A stretch of 64,000 bases of DNA from Endobugula sp965214375 (GTDB taxonomy: Bacteria > Pseudomonadota > Gammaproteobacteria > Pseudomonadales > Cellvibrionaceae). Within the stretch, counting starts at the first letter, position 1, and each line of letters starts with the position of its first letter. Below, in pieces: positions 39,791-49,445 of the stretch. The notes below the pieces were generated by a model. It saw only the letters and a program-made list of their open reading frames with translations. It did no database searches and was not told where the DNA came from. The stretch lies in NCBI GenBank assembly GCA_965214375.1, contig OZ243947.1, forward strand, positions 2,604,001-2,668,000, read 5' to 3'. The translations under genes were made by a program, and so were the position numbers.

Positions 39791-41146
39791 ATGAAACAAC
39801 TTCATTTTAAGACTAAAGTTTTGATTTTGGTGGTTGTACCACTGATGATCATCAGTATTTCCCTAACATTGTTATCGTTTAACCAAGCTCATAAACTGGG
39901 TCGTCAAAATATTGCAACTTTTTCCGAAACCATCTTTGATTTACGGCGTGTAGAGTTGAAAAACTATACCGAATTAGCGTTGTCTGCGGTTAAGCATGTG
40001 CGTGAAGATCAATCGTTGAGCAATTCGGAAGCACAACGATTAGCCAAAAAAATTTATAAGGATATGTCTTTTGGTGAGGATGGTTATTTTTTTGTTTATG
40101 ATTATGACGGTATTAATTTGGCGCATCCTAAAAAGCCCCAGTTGGAAGGAAAAAATTTGTGGGACCTAAAAGATTCCGATGGTTTTTTCTTGATTCGATC
40201 GTTAGTCTCAAAAGCGCAAAATGATGGCGGCTATACGGAGTATATTTGGGATAAACCGTCTAAAGGTCGTGACGTCGGAAAAATTGGCTATAGTCTCGGT
40301 TACGATGACTGGAAATGGATGATTGGTACGGGACTTTATGTCGACGACCTTGCAGAGGCTATGACAAATGTTGATGAGGAGGTTGGAAAAAGTCTGGCAT
40401 CAACCTTACAAATTATTGCTGCTTTTTCTGTAGGTTTTACCCTTCTAGTCGGAGCTGTTGGGGCACGCTTTACCTTGTCTGAAGGCAAGCTTGCAGATGA
40501 ACGTTTGCAACAGCTTTCAAGAAAAGTGGTTGTTAGTCAAGAAGAAGAGCGTAGCCGTGTTGCGCGTGATTTACAAAAAAAGATAGGCCGAGCATTAGTC
40601 GTTGCCAGAACTAAATTGGGCAGTCTTACAAAAGGGAAGGAGATACATGCCGATAGCTAAGCGATTCTTAAAGACTGCTCTATGGTAGCCAGCATCCTTA
40701 ATAAAACGATTAAGCAGGTGAACAAAATTTCAGGAGATCTGCGTCCGGAGGTTCTTGATAACGATGGACTTTATGTGGCTATTCAGATGTTGGTTTCCAA
40801 AGTCTCTCAAGAGAGCAATGTAAAAATTGTGTACAAAAAATTGGAAAGTAGTCGGCGTTTTGAAGAAGAAATTGAAACCGCTATTTATCGTATTATCCAA
40901 GAAGGCCTTAATAATCTTGTTAACCATTCGGGTGCTAAAATTGCCAGTATTCGTCTGCGTCAAACCCATAACACCTTGCATTTGGCGCTACAGGATGATG
41001 GTATGTGGTTTAATATAAAAGATAGCGCCAAGCTGGGTGTCGGCTTTGCGGATATGAGGGTGCGAGCCGAGTCTTTGGGCGGTCATTTCAGCGTTTTTTC
41101 CAGTAAAGATATAGGCACCGTCGTTAAAGTGGATATTCCGGTTTGA
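39791..41146 (+). pseudogene. Cache-domain NarL-type sensor kinase, TAA and lost His
   Basis: Sensor with two membrane segments (about residues 10-30 and 205-230) enclosing a single-Cache domain (YKDMSFGEDGYFFVYDYDGINLAHP, GYDDWKWMIGTGLYVDDL), then a HisKA_3-type dimerisation segment (QEEERSRVARDLQKKIGRAL) and an ATPase domain (VLDNDGLYVAIQMLV, EEGLNNLVNHSG). Two defects: a TAA at 40658-40660 (HADS*AILKD) before the ATPase domain, and replacement of the phospho-acceptor. The family's E-L-H-D-G box reads D-L-Q-K-K here, so the His is Gln. The kinase core was therefore probably inactive even before the stop. No regulator gene follows. Confidence 0.8.
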
Positions 41147-41160
41147 TATGCAGAACCCTT

Positions 41161-41198
41161 AAAACCCCGCAGATTATTTAGTCTGCGGGGTTTTTTGT
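41161..41198. terminator. Bidirectional intrinsic terminator
   Basis: Perfect 9-bp stem ccccgcaga (41165-41173) with tctgcgggg (41182-41190), A-rich left flank and T6 right flank, between convergent genes ending at 41146 and 41219. Confidence 0.85.
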
Positions 41199-41218
41199 TT
41201 ATTTACGGTGTTAAATTC

Positions 41219-41674
41219 TTAGGGTTTGCTCGTTGGGGTGGATGTACGCTTATAGTGAACCGCTTCCCCTGTCTTGTTGTTGAATAAAGACTTGATGATA
41301 AATTTACCGTCTTTAGTGTCCGTATTGAGTACGTAGATTTGATTACGTACACCGTCAATATCATTTAAAATGATGGTTGCCGACTTGCTGCCGACGACGG
41401 TCGTTGCCACAATAAAGTTTTTTTCATCAGGAAACAGGAGGGCAGTTGAACGGAAGTTGTTACCGTGTTGAGCGGCAACTTTTGCTGCAGCATTCGCTGA
41501 GTTTGTATAGGCTATTATCTGAACCGAGCCATTGCCCTCATGATTGGTTTTCACTAATGTCCAATCAGGTTTCTTGACTAAATCTTCTTCTCCATAAGTT
41601 TTAACAACATTAAGAAGGTCAGCTGTTTTGCTCAAAACCACACATCCGGATAGTAGTAGAGCGCAGGAAATCAT
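41219..41674 (-). CDS. Small lipoprotein of unknown function
   Basis: Protein of 151 residues starting MISCALLLSGC, a short lipoprotein signal with Cys11 in the lipobox. The rest is soluble and beta/alpha mixed (WTLVKTNHEGNGSVQIIAYTNSANAAAK; NFIVATTVVGSKSATIILND), ending in a Ser/Thr/Pro-rich tail. I do not recognise the family. It stands alone, convergent with the broken kinase; a terminator follows its stop. Confidence 0.6.
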   Translation of the reverse strand: MISCALLLSGCVVLSKTADLLNVVKTYGEEDLVKKPDWTLVKTNHEGNGSVQIIAYTNSANAAAKVAAQHGNNFRSTALLFPDEKNFIVATTVVGSKSATIILNDIDGVRNQIYVLNTDTKDGKFIIKSLFNNKTGEAVHYKRTSTPTSKP

Positions 41675-41846
41675 GACTAAAAAAACAATATATTCTTCGC
41701 ATAGTAAAGTAGCCCCTATTTTGTGAGTCTTATTAAAATGGATATCAATATTCTATTGACTAGGTTACCATGTGCTGTTGTATATGACGACAACTTTATA
41801 TTATTTGTCGAAATGGTTGTAACGATAAGGCCTGTTGCTAGAACAA

Positions 41847-42752
41847 TTAGGAAACAATAATGGTTAGGCACCCTGGGTGGTGGCCGGAAATATTAATCCA
41901 CATATCAAGGCGATGATCCCTATTGCTGTCCAGCAATTTTTGGATATGATCTGCTGGTGTTTTTAACAACCGTGCATCGCGTAAGATCAGTGATTCTTCT
42001 ATTTCCATGTTGTAGAGGGTGCTTTCAATATGCTGTAGTGCATTATGTCCGTTATTAAGCACTTCTTGTGAAACCTTATGAGTGGCAATGGTTTGTTGAA
42101 TCCGTGTTTGAGAAATCTCGCCAGTGATTCGACCCAATATGCCTATAGAACGAATATCGGCAATGGCAATGGCGTGTACAGAGGGTTTGTCCTTGTTGCC
42201 GTATAAACCGATCAGGTAAGGGAAATGTTTTTTTTCCATGATAATCGGCGGTGCTTTTGTTAACGTAACACGACTTGTGGCTAAGGTCTTAAATTGTGTT
42301 TGCAGTTTATCGAGGTGTGGCAGAATAATATGGGTTTTGGCGTTACTACCGTTTGTATCATCCTGTTTTTCTGGCTCCGGATGAAAGTAGGATTCCATGA
42401 TTGGCTTTAATGCGTGCTCCAACGTTTTCTTGTCAAAAGGTTTTTGAATAATAAAACGTGCACCATGATCTCTGGCTTCTTTTAAGCGTTCTTCGGAGGT
42501 TTCGGCGGTGATAAAGCCTAGATCGATGCCCAGCATTTCTCGTTCAACAGCAGAGAGCAATTCAATCCCTGTCATTTGTGGCATATGCCAGTCAGAGATA
42601 ACCAGATTGGGTTCCCATTCGCGAATAATATTTAGAGCAGTTTCGCCGTTATCGGCTTTTTGAAACTCGATATCGGGGTAGCCTAATTTTTCGATCCTGC
42701 GATGTATGATGGTTTGTGTCGCACGACTGTCATCAACAATGAGAACTCTCAT
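41847..42752 (-). CDS. Response regulator with non-DNA-binding C-terminal domain
   Basis: N-terminal CheY-like receiver (about residues 1-120) with acidic pair DD (VLIVDDSRATQ), phospho-acceptor Asp in LVISDWHMPQMTG, and Lys in IIQKPFDKK. After a linker, the C-terminal 150 residues (HFPYLIGLYGNKDKPSVHAIAIADIRSIGILGRITGEIS) have no DNA-binding motif and may be a CheC/CheX-like or other effector domain; I cannot name it with certainty. Encoded 33 bp downstream of the coiled-coil gene, probably one operon. Intact. Confidence 0.7.
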   Translation of the reverse strand: MRVLIVDDSRATQTIIHRRIEKLGYPDIEFQKADNGETALNIIREWEPNLVISDWHMPQMTGIELLSAVEREMLGIDLGFITAETSEERLKEARDHGARFIIQKPFDKKTLEHALKPIMESYFHPEPEKQDDTNGSNAKTHIILPHLDKLQTQFKTLATSRVTLTKAPPIIMEKKHFPYLIGLYGNKDKPSVHAIAIADIRSIGILGRITGEISQTRIQQTIATHKVSQEVLNNGHNALQHIESTLYNMEIEESLILRDARLLKTPADHIQKLLDSNRDHRLDMWINISGHHPGCLTIIVS

Positions 42753-42785
42753 AACCTTCTATTGTCTCTGCTATTGCCTCTGTCA

Positions 42786-44189
42786 TTACTCGGGTTGCGT
42801 TGCTGGTTTTTCCTGTCTCAGTGAAGTGAGTACCGCATATATGTACTTATCTTCAGTGACCGCTAAACATTCTGTAATGGCTTCATGCGTCTTAATATGG
42901 GCGATGGCTGCTGCGGGTTCCATGTCTTCTGCTGCTTGAACCTGATTGTTAACCATGTCATCGGCTAACGGCTGTGCCATAACCCGACCCAATTGCTCAA
43001 GGCAGTCAAGTTGCGGATTTTCTGTGTCTTCTTTAACTATAGACGAAGATATTTTTTCTGCTAATGCCTGATCAATGTTAAGCAATAACGCATATTCATT
43101 ATCGCCTATGGTTAGGCTTGCCCACATGCCCTCATTGGGTACTTGGGTATCACTTGCTTCTTGCAGAGTGAGTTCATAGACGTTGTCGAGTGTATTCCAA
43201 AACGATGACAATGGATCAAACAACATATTCTCTACATCAATTTCTTCCATTTCATGCATAGCCATATTGGTTACTGAGGCAGTCGCTTCAGGCTCGGCCT
43301 GATCCTCTATCTGTGGTGTAAACTCAGGGTGTTGTTTCTCTAGGGCGGCAATTTCTTCTTGTGCACGCTGTAAGGCTTTTTCGGTTTCTTTGGCTTTTTC
43401 CAGTGAGTCATCCAGTTCCAGAAGGTGGCTTTCAATAAAGTCTTTTTCTATCAATGTGCGTTTTAATTTGTCACGCAGCTCCTCCAATTCCTGCTCAATG
43501 GCTTCAACTTTCGGGTCATCCAGATCATCCTCTGTGGTGGCTTTGGCGTTTTCTAATTCCTGCTCCAGTTTGAGTATCATATCACGCTGATAATTTTCCA
43601 GCTCTTCGGCTCTATCGACCTGCTTTTGCAGCTTTCTGATAATTTCCATTTGCTCTTTACTGGCTGTAGATAGGGTTTTAATGGTTTGTTTGAGCTTGGC
43701 ATTGGTATCTTTTAAATGATTGATTTGCTGGTTACGAGTGTCCAGTTTTTCTGCCAGTTGCATGCTGGAGGTGCGCATACTCTTATTTTCGTCACGAAGT
43801 CGGCGTTCTGCTTTTTCAAGATAGGCGATATGTTATCCGAGGCTTTGCTCTGACTCTAGCTCTTTCTCCATACTTTTAAGAGTCTCACGACTGATTTTAA
43901 GGTCTTCTTGAAGGGCGGTAATCATGACTGCATTTTGTTCATCATCACCCTCGCCGATCAACTCTTCAATAATGGACTCTTTTTCCTGTATTTCCTGTTG
44001 CATCTGCTCAATCATGGCATATAGCTCACTATGATCCGTATCATCGGATGATGAGGCATTGCCTAGAGCGTCTTCCAATGCCTGCTTTTCTGCGTGTAAC
44101 TTGCCGATAATATGCAGACCCAATGCCCATGAAAGCACCAGTAAAATGGCAGCATTGATAGCAATGGCAATTAACAGGTTAATACTCAA
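42786..44189 (-). pseudogene. Membrane-anchored coiled-coil protein, interrupted by TAA
   Basis: Frame of 467 codons. N-terminal membrane helix (LLIAIAINAAILLVLSWALGL), a very long Glu/Lys-rich coiled coil (about residues 30-310), and a C-terminal globular domain (GMWASLTIGDNEYALLLNIDQALAEKI, QLDCLEQLGRVMAQPLADD) that recalls CheX-like folds. A TAA at 43833-43835 (codon 119, SLG*HIAYLEKAERRL) cuts it inside the coiled coil, after which the frame is intact; CAA to TAA is a likely cause. With the downstream response regulator it may have formed a chemotaxis or surface-signalling pair. Internal ATGs (43778) could give a soluble C-terminal product. Confidence 0.7.
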
Positions 44190-44432
44190 TTGTACCCACT
44201 CCCGGTGTTGACGCCTAAAAACGCGCCTATCTCATTTAAAGCGTAGGCCGAAATAAGACAATTTCCAGTTTCAGGTGTTTTTGCGGATGGCAAAATGCTG
44301 CCCTTTCTGGTAGTCTGGCGTCCCATCTTGGAGCGTTGTGTAAGAGCGTATTTGTGCAGCGACAATCCTTCATTATTTTATCTGTTTTTCGGTTTGCAGC
44401 TGTCTGTAAGGCCGCTGTTATTAAGGTAGTTT

Positions 44433-46067
44433 ATGACCCGTTATATTTTCGTTACAGGTGGCGTGGTTTCCTCGTTGGGTAAGGGTATTGCATCGGCGTC
44501 ACTGGCTGCAGTGTTGGAGGCCAGAGGCCTCAATGTCACGATTCTTAAGCTTGATCCTTATATTAACGTTGATCCCGGAACCATGAGTCCGTTCCAGCAC
44601 GGTGAGGTGTTTGTGACTGAAGATGGTGCCGAGACCGATCTGGATCTTGGGCATTATGAGCGTTTTATTCATTCTAAAATGTCTAAACGAAATAACTTCA
44701 CCACAGGTCGTGTCTATGAGACGGTACTGCGCAAAGAACGCAGAGGTGATTACCTTGGTGGTACCGTGCAGGTCATCCCTCATATTACCGATGAAATTAA
44801 ACGCCGTGTGCTTGCAGGTGCCGAGGGCCATGATATTGCCATTGTTGAAATTGGCGGCACCGTCGGTGATATTGAATCGCAGCCTTTTTTGGAGGCAGTG
44901 CGTCAGTTAAAGGTCGAATTTGGCTCGCAGCGTGCCCTGTTAATTCACCTGACACTGGTCCCTTATATTGCGACTGCTGGTGAAACCAAAACTAAGCCCA
45001 CCCAGCACTCAGTGAAAGAATTGCGTTCTATTGGTTTGCAGCCAGATGTATTACTGTGTCGTTCTGAAGTGGCCGTGGATGATGATTCACGCCGTAAAAT
45101 TGCCTTGTTTACTAATGTTGAAGAGCGCGCTGTTGTCCCTTTGGCTGACGCCAAAACGATTTATTCCATTCCCCGCCTATTATCGGAGCAAGGGTTGGAT
45201 AGTATTGTTCTGGAAAAATTTGCGATTAACGATGCGCATCCAGCTGACCTGTCTGAATGGGACCGTGTTGTAGAGGGTAAATTACACCCTCAGCACGAAG
45301 TGACTATTGCCATGGTGGGCAAGTATATGGAGTTACTGGATGCTTATAAGTCGTTAAATGAAGCACTGATTCATGCGGGTATTCACACCTCTACTAAAGT
45401 GAATGTGCTTTATATTAATGCGGAAGATATCGAGACAGATGGTGTCGATATTTTACAAGACGCCAATGCGATTCTGGTTCCGGGAGGCTTTGGTAACCGT
45501 GGGTTGGAAGGTAAATTGGCCGCGGTACGCTATGCGCGTGAAAACCATATTCCTTATTTGGGCATTTGTTTGGGTATGCAATCGGCGGTGATTGAGTTTG
45601 CCCGTAATGTACTGGGCCTTGCGGATGCTAACAGTACGGAATTTGCGAGCCAGACGGCCAATCCAGTGATTGGCTTGATTACTGAGTGGACAACGGCTGA
45701 AGGTGATGTGGAGCAACGTTCGGAAGAGTCCGATTTGGGTGGCACTATGCGTTTGGGTGCGCAGGATTGTCATTTGGTTGAAAACTCCAAAGTGGCGACA
45801 ATCTACGGATCACAAACGATTGTCGAACGTCATCGCCATCGCTATGAATTTAATAATAATTACCTTGATCAATTAAGGCAGGCAGGCCTTAGTGTGAGTG
45901 GCTGGTCTTCTGATGACAGTCTGGTTGAGGTGGTTGAGATTGCAGACCACCCGTGGTTTGTGGCTTGCCAGTTCCACCCGGAATTTACCTCTAATCCACG
46001 TGATGGGCATCCATTATTTATCAGCTTTGTGAGTGCTGCGCTGGATAACGCCAACGCCAAGCAATAA
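44433..46067 (+). CDS. pyrG: CTP synthase
   Basis: Makes CTP from UTP with ATP and glutamine. 544 residues, full length. N-terminal synthetase domain (YIFVTGGVVSSLGKGIASASLAAVLEARG) and C-terminal class I glutamine amidotransferase with the nucleophile Cys in LGICLGMQSAVIEFAR and His/Glu in CQFHPEFTSNP. AAGGTAG lies just upstream of the ATG. First gene of the conserved pyrG-kdsA-eno block; 16 bp before kdsA. No lesions. The 243 bp upstream shows no other feature I can name. Confidence 0.97.
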   Translation: MTRYIFVTGGVVSSLGKGIASASLAAVLEARGLNVTILKLDPYINVDPGTMSPFQHGEVFVTEDGAETDLDLGHYERFIHSKMSKRNNFTTGRVYETVLRKERRGDYLGGTVQVIPHITDEIKRRVLAGAEGHDIAIVEIGGTVGDIESQPFLEAVRQLKVEFGSQRALLIHLTLVPYIATAGETKTKPTQHSVKELRSIGLQPDVLLCRSEVAVDDDSRRKIALFTNVEERAVVPLADAKTIYSIPRLLSEQGLDSIVLEKFAINDAHPADLSEWDRVVEGKLHPQHEVTIAMVGKYMELLDAYKSLNEALIHAGIHTSTKVNVLYINAEDIETDGVDILQDANAILVPGGFGNRGLEGKLAAVRYARENHIPYLGICLGMQSAVIEFARNVLGLADANSTEFASQTANPVIGLITEWTTAEGDVEQRSEESDLGGTMRLGAQDCHLVENSKVATIYGSQTIVERHRHRYEFNNNYLDQLRQAGLSVSGWSSDDSLVEVVEIADHPWFVACQFHPEFTSNPRDGHPLFISFVSAALDNANAKQ

Positions 46068-46083
46068 TCTATTGGTAATCTAT

Positions 46084-46941
46084 ATGAATACACCGGTTAA
46101 ATCACTTGCTGTTGCTTCTTTGACGCTTGCTAATGATCAACCCTTTGTGCTGCTAGGCGGTATGAATGTGTTGGAATCACGTGACTTGGCGATGCAGGTA
46201 GCGGAATGCTACGTTGATGTTACTCAGCGTTTGGGGATTCCCTATATTTTTAAAGCGTCGTTTGATAAGGCCAACCGTTCTTCCGTACACTCTTACCGTG
46301 GTCCCGGAATGGATGAAGGTTTAAAGATTTTTGAAGAAATTAAACAAACGTTTAATGTTCCGGTAATTACTGATGTGCATGAACTTGAGCAGACGCAGCC
46401 CGTTGCCGATGTGTGTGACATTATTCAACTGCCTGCGTTTTTGGCTCGCCAGACCGATTTGGTGTCGGCAATGGCTGCCACTGGCGCGGTTATCAATATT
46501 AAAAAACCACAGTTTTTAAGTGCCACGCAGATGGGTAATATTGTTGAAAAGTTTCGTGAATGCGGTAATGATCAGCTCATGTTGTGTGAGCGTGGCAGTT
46601 GTTTTGGATATGATAATCTGGTCGTGGATACACTGGGTTTTCGAACCATGAAAGAGGTGAGTGGTGGTGTGCCGTTAATCTTTGACGTGACACATGCACT
46701 ACAATGTCGTGACCCTATGGGTGCGGCTTCCGGTGGGCGTCGCCATCAAGTCGTCGAACTTGGACGTGTGGGCATGGCGGTAGGTTTGGCCGGGTTGTTT
46801 TTGGAAGCTCACCCTAACCCTGATCAGGCAAAATGTGATGGTCCCAGTGCTTTGCCATTAGATCAGCTGGAACCATTTTTAGCGCAAATGAAAGCGGTCG
46901 ATGATTTGGTAAAATCATTACCAGAGCTAATAATTGAATAG
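46084..46941 (+). CDS. kdsA: 3-deoxy-D-manno-octulosonate 8-phosphate synthase
   Basis: Condenses phosphoenolpyruvate with arabinose 5-phosphate for lipopolysaccharide Kdo. 285 residues with LLGGMNVLESRDLAMQVAE, KASFDKANRSSVHSYRGPGMDEGL, KKPQFLSATQMGNI and the C-terminal LEAHPNPDQAKCDGPSALP. The ATG at 46084 is chosen over upstream starts because the homologous sequence begins here (MNTPVKSL...). Confirms a Gram-negative cell with a Kdo-containing outer membrane. Confidence 0.96.
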   Translation: MNTPVKSLAVASLTLANDQPFVLLGGMNVLESRDLAMQVAECYVDVTQRLGIPYIFKASFDKANRSSVHSYRGPGMDEGLKIFEEIKQTFNVPVITDVHELEQTQPVADVCDIIQLPAFLARQTDLVSAMAATGAVINIKKPQFLSATQMGNIVEKFRECGNDQLMLCERGSCFGYDNLVVDTLGFRTMKEVSGGVPLIFDVTHALQCRDPMGAASGGRRHQVVELGRVGMAVGLAGLFLEAHPNPDQAKCDGPSALPLDQLEPFLAQMKAVDDLVKSLPELIIE

Positions 46942-46952
46942 ACATTGGAAAT

Positions 46953-47060
46953 GTATTCACTGATAGATTGTTTCCAAGATACGCCGTAAATACATCCATG
47001 TAGGCTCGGGCGCGGCATCTCTGCCGCTCACTATCTTGGATAACAACTATCGGTGAATAC
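46953..47060. repeat. Imperfect inverted-repeat element (MITE/REP-like) between kdsA and eno
   Basis: A 108-bp palindromic unit. Left arm 46953-46981 (gtattcactgatag...) pairs with right arm 47032-47060 over almost all of 29 bp, with three mismatches/indels. The centre has two smaller hairpins: tacat-cc-atgta (46991-47002) and gcggca-tctc-tgccgc (47012-47027). The GC-rich centre resembles a palindromic repeat I recall from several marine gammaproteobacteria. It may be a small non-autonomous element or a transcript-stabilising structure. It fills most of the kdsA-eno gap. Confidence 0.7.
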
Positions 47061-47123
47061 CTTCAAGCAAGAGTATTCATTTTTAATAGAAATGTTTTTT
47101 CGAAAACTGACGGAGAAAAACCA

Positions 47124-48413
47124 GTGAGTAAGATTGTAGAGGTAAAAGCCATTGAAGTATTGGATTCCCGTGGTAATCCCACGGTATCCGCTGATGTGAT
47201 TCTGGAATGTGGAGCGAACGGTTCTGCGTGTGCGCCTTCCGGTGCGTCAACGGGTTCACGTGAGGCACTTGAATTGCGCGATGGTGATAAGAGTCGTTAT
47301 TTGGGTAAAGGTGTTTTAAAAGCCGTAGACAATATTAATAAAACTATTAAGCCCTTATTGGTTGGTATGGATGCGACTGACCAGCGCGCCTTGGATAATG
47401 CCATGATCGACGCTGATGGTACCGAGAATAAAGCCAATTTGGGTGCAAATGCCATTTTGGCGGTATCGCTGGCAGCCGCAAAAGCAGCCGCTGTGTCTAA
47501 AGGTGTGCCTTTGTATGCGCATATTGCTGAGGTGAATGGTACTCCAGGTCAATATACCATGCCGGTACCGATGATGAATATCATTAACGGTGGTGAGCAT
47601 GCCGATAACAATGTTGATATTCAAGAGTTTATGGTGCAGCCTGTGGCCGCGAAAACTTTTGCCGAAGCATTACAGGTTGGTGCTGAAATTTTCCATGCCT
47701 TGAAAAAAGTACTATCGTCGCAGGGCTTGAATACTGCGGTTGGTGATGAGGGCGGTTTTGCGCCTAATCTGGCATCCAATGCCGATGCGATCGCGGCGAT
47801 TAAACAAGCGGTTGAGAATGCAGGTTATGCTTTGGGTACCGATGTCACGCTGGCGCTGGATTGTGCGTCGTCTGAATTTTATGAAGATGGTCAATATAAT
47901 CTTAAAGGAGAAGGTAAAGTGTTTTCTTCCGAAGGTTTTAGCGATTACCTGGCAGAGTTGTGTGAGCAGTATCCGATTATTTCTATTGAAGATGGTCAGG
48001 ATGAATCCGATTGGGATGGTTGGAAATATCAAACCGAAAAACTGGGTGATAAAGTTCAGTTAGTGGGTGATGATTTGTTTGTGACTAATACCAAAATCTT
48101 AAAAGAAGGCATCGATAAAAATATCGGTAACTCTATCTTAATTAAATTTAACCAGATTGGTTCTTTGTCTGAAACACTGGATGCGATCAAAATGGCAAAA
48201 GATGCTGGTTATACGACGGTCATTTCTCATCGTTCCGGTGAAACCGAAGATACGACGATTGCTGATTTGGCCGTGGCGACAGTTGCAGGTCAGATTAAAA
48301 CTGGGTCATTATGTCGTTCTGATCGTGTTGCTAAATACAACCGCTTATTGGTTATTGAGTCTGAGCTGGGTGAATCTGTGCCTTATCGTGGCAGAGCCGA
48401 GTTTAAGGCCTGA
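47124..48413 (+). CDS. eno: Enolase
   Basis: Glycolytic enzyme converting 2-phosphoglycerate to phosphoenolpyruvate; also part of the RNA degradosome in many gammaproteobacteria. 429 residues, complete: VKAIEVLDSRGNPTVSADV, MMNIINGGEHADNN, metal ligands in LALDCASSEF, ISIEDGQDESD and LVGDDLFVTN, and catalytic Lys in LIKFNQIGSLSET, then SHRSGETEDT. Starts with GTG (47124) preceded by CGGAG. 12 bp before ftsB. Confidence 0.97.
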   Translation: MSKIVEVKAIEVLDSRGNPTVSADVILECGANGSACAPSGASTGSREALELRDGDKSRYLGKGVLKAVDNINKTIKPLLVGMDATDQRALDNAMIDADGTENKANLGANAILAVSLAAAKAAAVSKGVPLYAHIAEVNGTPGQYTMPVPMMNIINGGEHADNNVDIQEFMVQPVAAKTFAEALQVGAEIFHALKKVLSSQGLNTAVGDEGGFAPNLASNADAIAAIKQAVENAGYALGTDVTLALDCASSEFYEDGQYNLKGEGKVFSSEGFSDYLAELCEQYPIISIEDGQDESDWDGWKYQTEKLGDKVQLVGDDLFVTNTKILKEGIDKNIGNSILIKFNQIGSLSETLDAIKMAKDAGYTTVISHRSGETEDTTIADLAVATVAGQIKTGSLCRSDRVAKYNRLLVIESELGESVPYRGRAEFKA

Positions 48414-48425
48414 TTATTTTGACGA

Positions 48426-48707
48426 ATGAAGTGGCTGATTGCGACGCTGGTTATTGTGCTGCTGTTATTGCAGTATCGCTTATGGATAGGTGAAGGCAGT
48501 GTTGCACACAATGCGGCGTTGCAACAACACATTGAACAACAGCAGGCAGAGAATCAGCGCTTGCGTGAACGCAACAAAGCATTGGCCATTGAAATTCAAG
48601 CCTTAAAAGCTGGTTCGGAGGTGGTTGAAGAGCGAGCACGTGAAGAGATGGGGATGGTCAAAAAAGACGAAACGTTTTTTATGATTATTGATAAAGATGA
48701 CCGCTAA
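48426..48707 (+). CDS. ftsB: Cell division protein FtsB
   Basis: Bitopic divisome protein of 93 residues. One N-terminal membrane helix (LIATLVIVLLLLQYRLWIG) and a coiled coil (LQQHIEQQQAENQRLRERNKALAIEIQALK) that binds FtsL and FtsQ. Position between eno and ispD is the standard location. Its end overlaps the ispD start by 11 bp. Confidence 0.93.
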   Translation: MKWLIATLVIVLLLLQYRLWIGEGSVAHNAALQQHIEQQQAENQRLRERNKALAIEIQALKAGSEVVEERAREEMGMVKKDETFFMIIDKDDR

Positions 48708-49401
48708 TATTGCACCCTTTTGGTTTATTGTTACCGCTGCGGGTATTGGTCAACGTATGGCGGCGGATCGTCCCAAACAATACTTGCCACTGGCGGGAGC
48801 TACTATTCTTGAAACCGCGTTAACGACGTTGCTATCTGTGGCTCAGGTTGAAGGCGTTGTGGTTGCTCTCAACCCTGAAGATCAATATTGGCCGACATTA
48901 ACTCTGGCTTCCCACCCTAAAGTGCATACGGTGATTGGTGGGGATCAGCGTGCAGATTCCGTACTTGCCGGGTTAGATTATTTGCAGCCATTAGTGGGGC
49001 CTTCTACATGGGTGCTAGTACATGATGCGGCTCGGCCCTGTATTACGGTGGAAACCATACAACGGCAAATTATGGAGCTTGGAGCGGATAATGTTGGAGG
49101 AGTATTGGGTGTTCCTGCCAGTGATACTCTAAAACAGGTCACTGAAGATAGACAGGTATCCCATACCCTGGATCGTTCGTATATCTGGCAGGCACAAACG
49201 CCGCAAATGTTTCGTTTTGAGCTATTACACCATGCGTTGTCACACTGTCAGGGCGATGTGACGGTGACGGATGAAGCGTCAGCAGTTGAGAAACAGGGTT
49301 ATTGCGTTAAAATGGTCGAGGGTCGCCGCGATAATATTAAGGTTACGCACGCTGATGATTTGTGGTTGGCAGAGGCAATCCTAAAACGACAGCGCTCATA
49401 A
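48697..49401 (+). CDS. ispD: 2-C-methyl-D-erythritol 4-phosphate cytidylyltransferase
   Basis: Third step of the MEP isoprenoid pathway: joins CMP to methylerythritol phosphate. 234 residues: VTAAGIGQRMAADRPKQYLPL (CTP-binding start), LVHDAARPC, SDTLKQV, WQAQTPQMFR and VTDEASAVE. Start set to ATG 48697 rather than TTG 48688 since MTANIAPFWFIVTAAG fits the family. Translation is likely coupled to ftsB. Confidence 0.94.
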   Translation: MTANIAPFWFIVTAAGIGQRMAADRPKQYLPLAGATILETALTTLLSVAQVEGVVVALNPEDQYWPTLTLASHPKVHTVIGGDQRADSVLAGLDYLQPLVGPSTWVLVHDAARPCITVETIQRQIMELGADNVGGVLGVPASDTLKQVTEDRQVSHTLDRSYIWQAQTPQMFRFELLHHALSHCQGDVTVTDEASAVEKQGYCVKMVEGRRDNIKVTHADDLWLAEAILKRQRS

Positions 49402-49445
49402 GTGCATTCAATATCAACGTATAGAGAATACAAAGAGATAAGAAT

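Noticed and set aside
47355..48063. Several open frames on both strands across eno
   Set aside because: They overlap a complete, well-conserved enolase gene and have no family features of their own.
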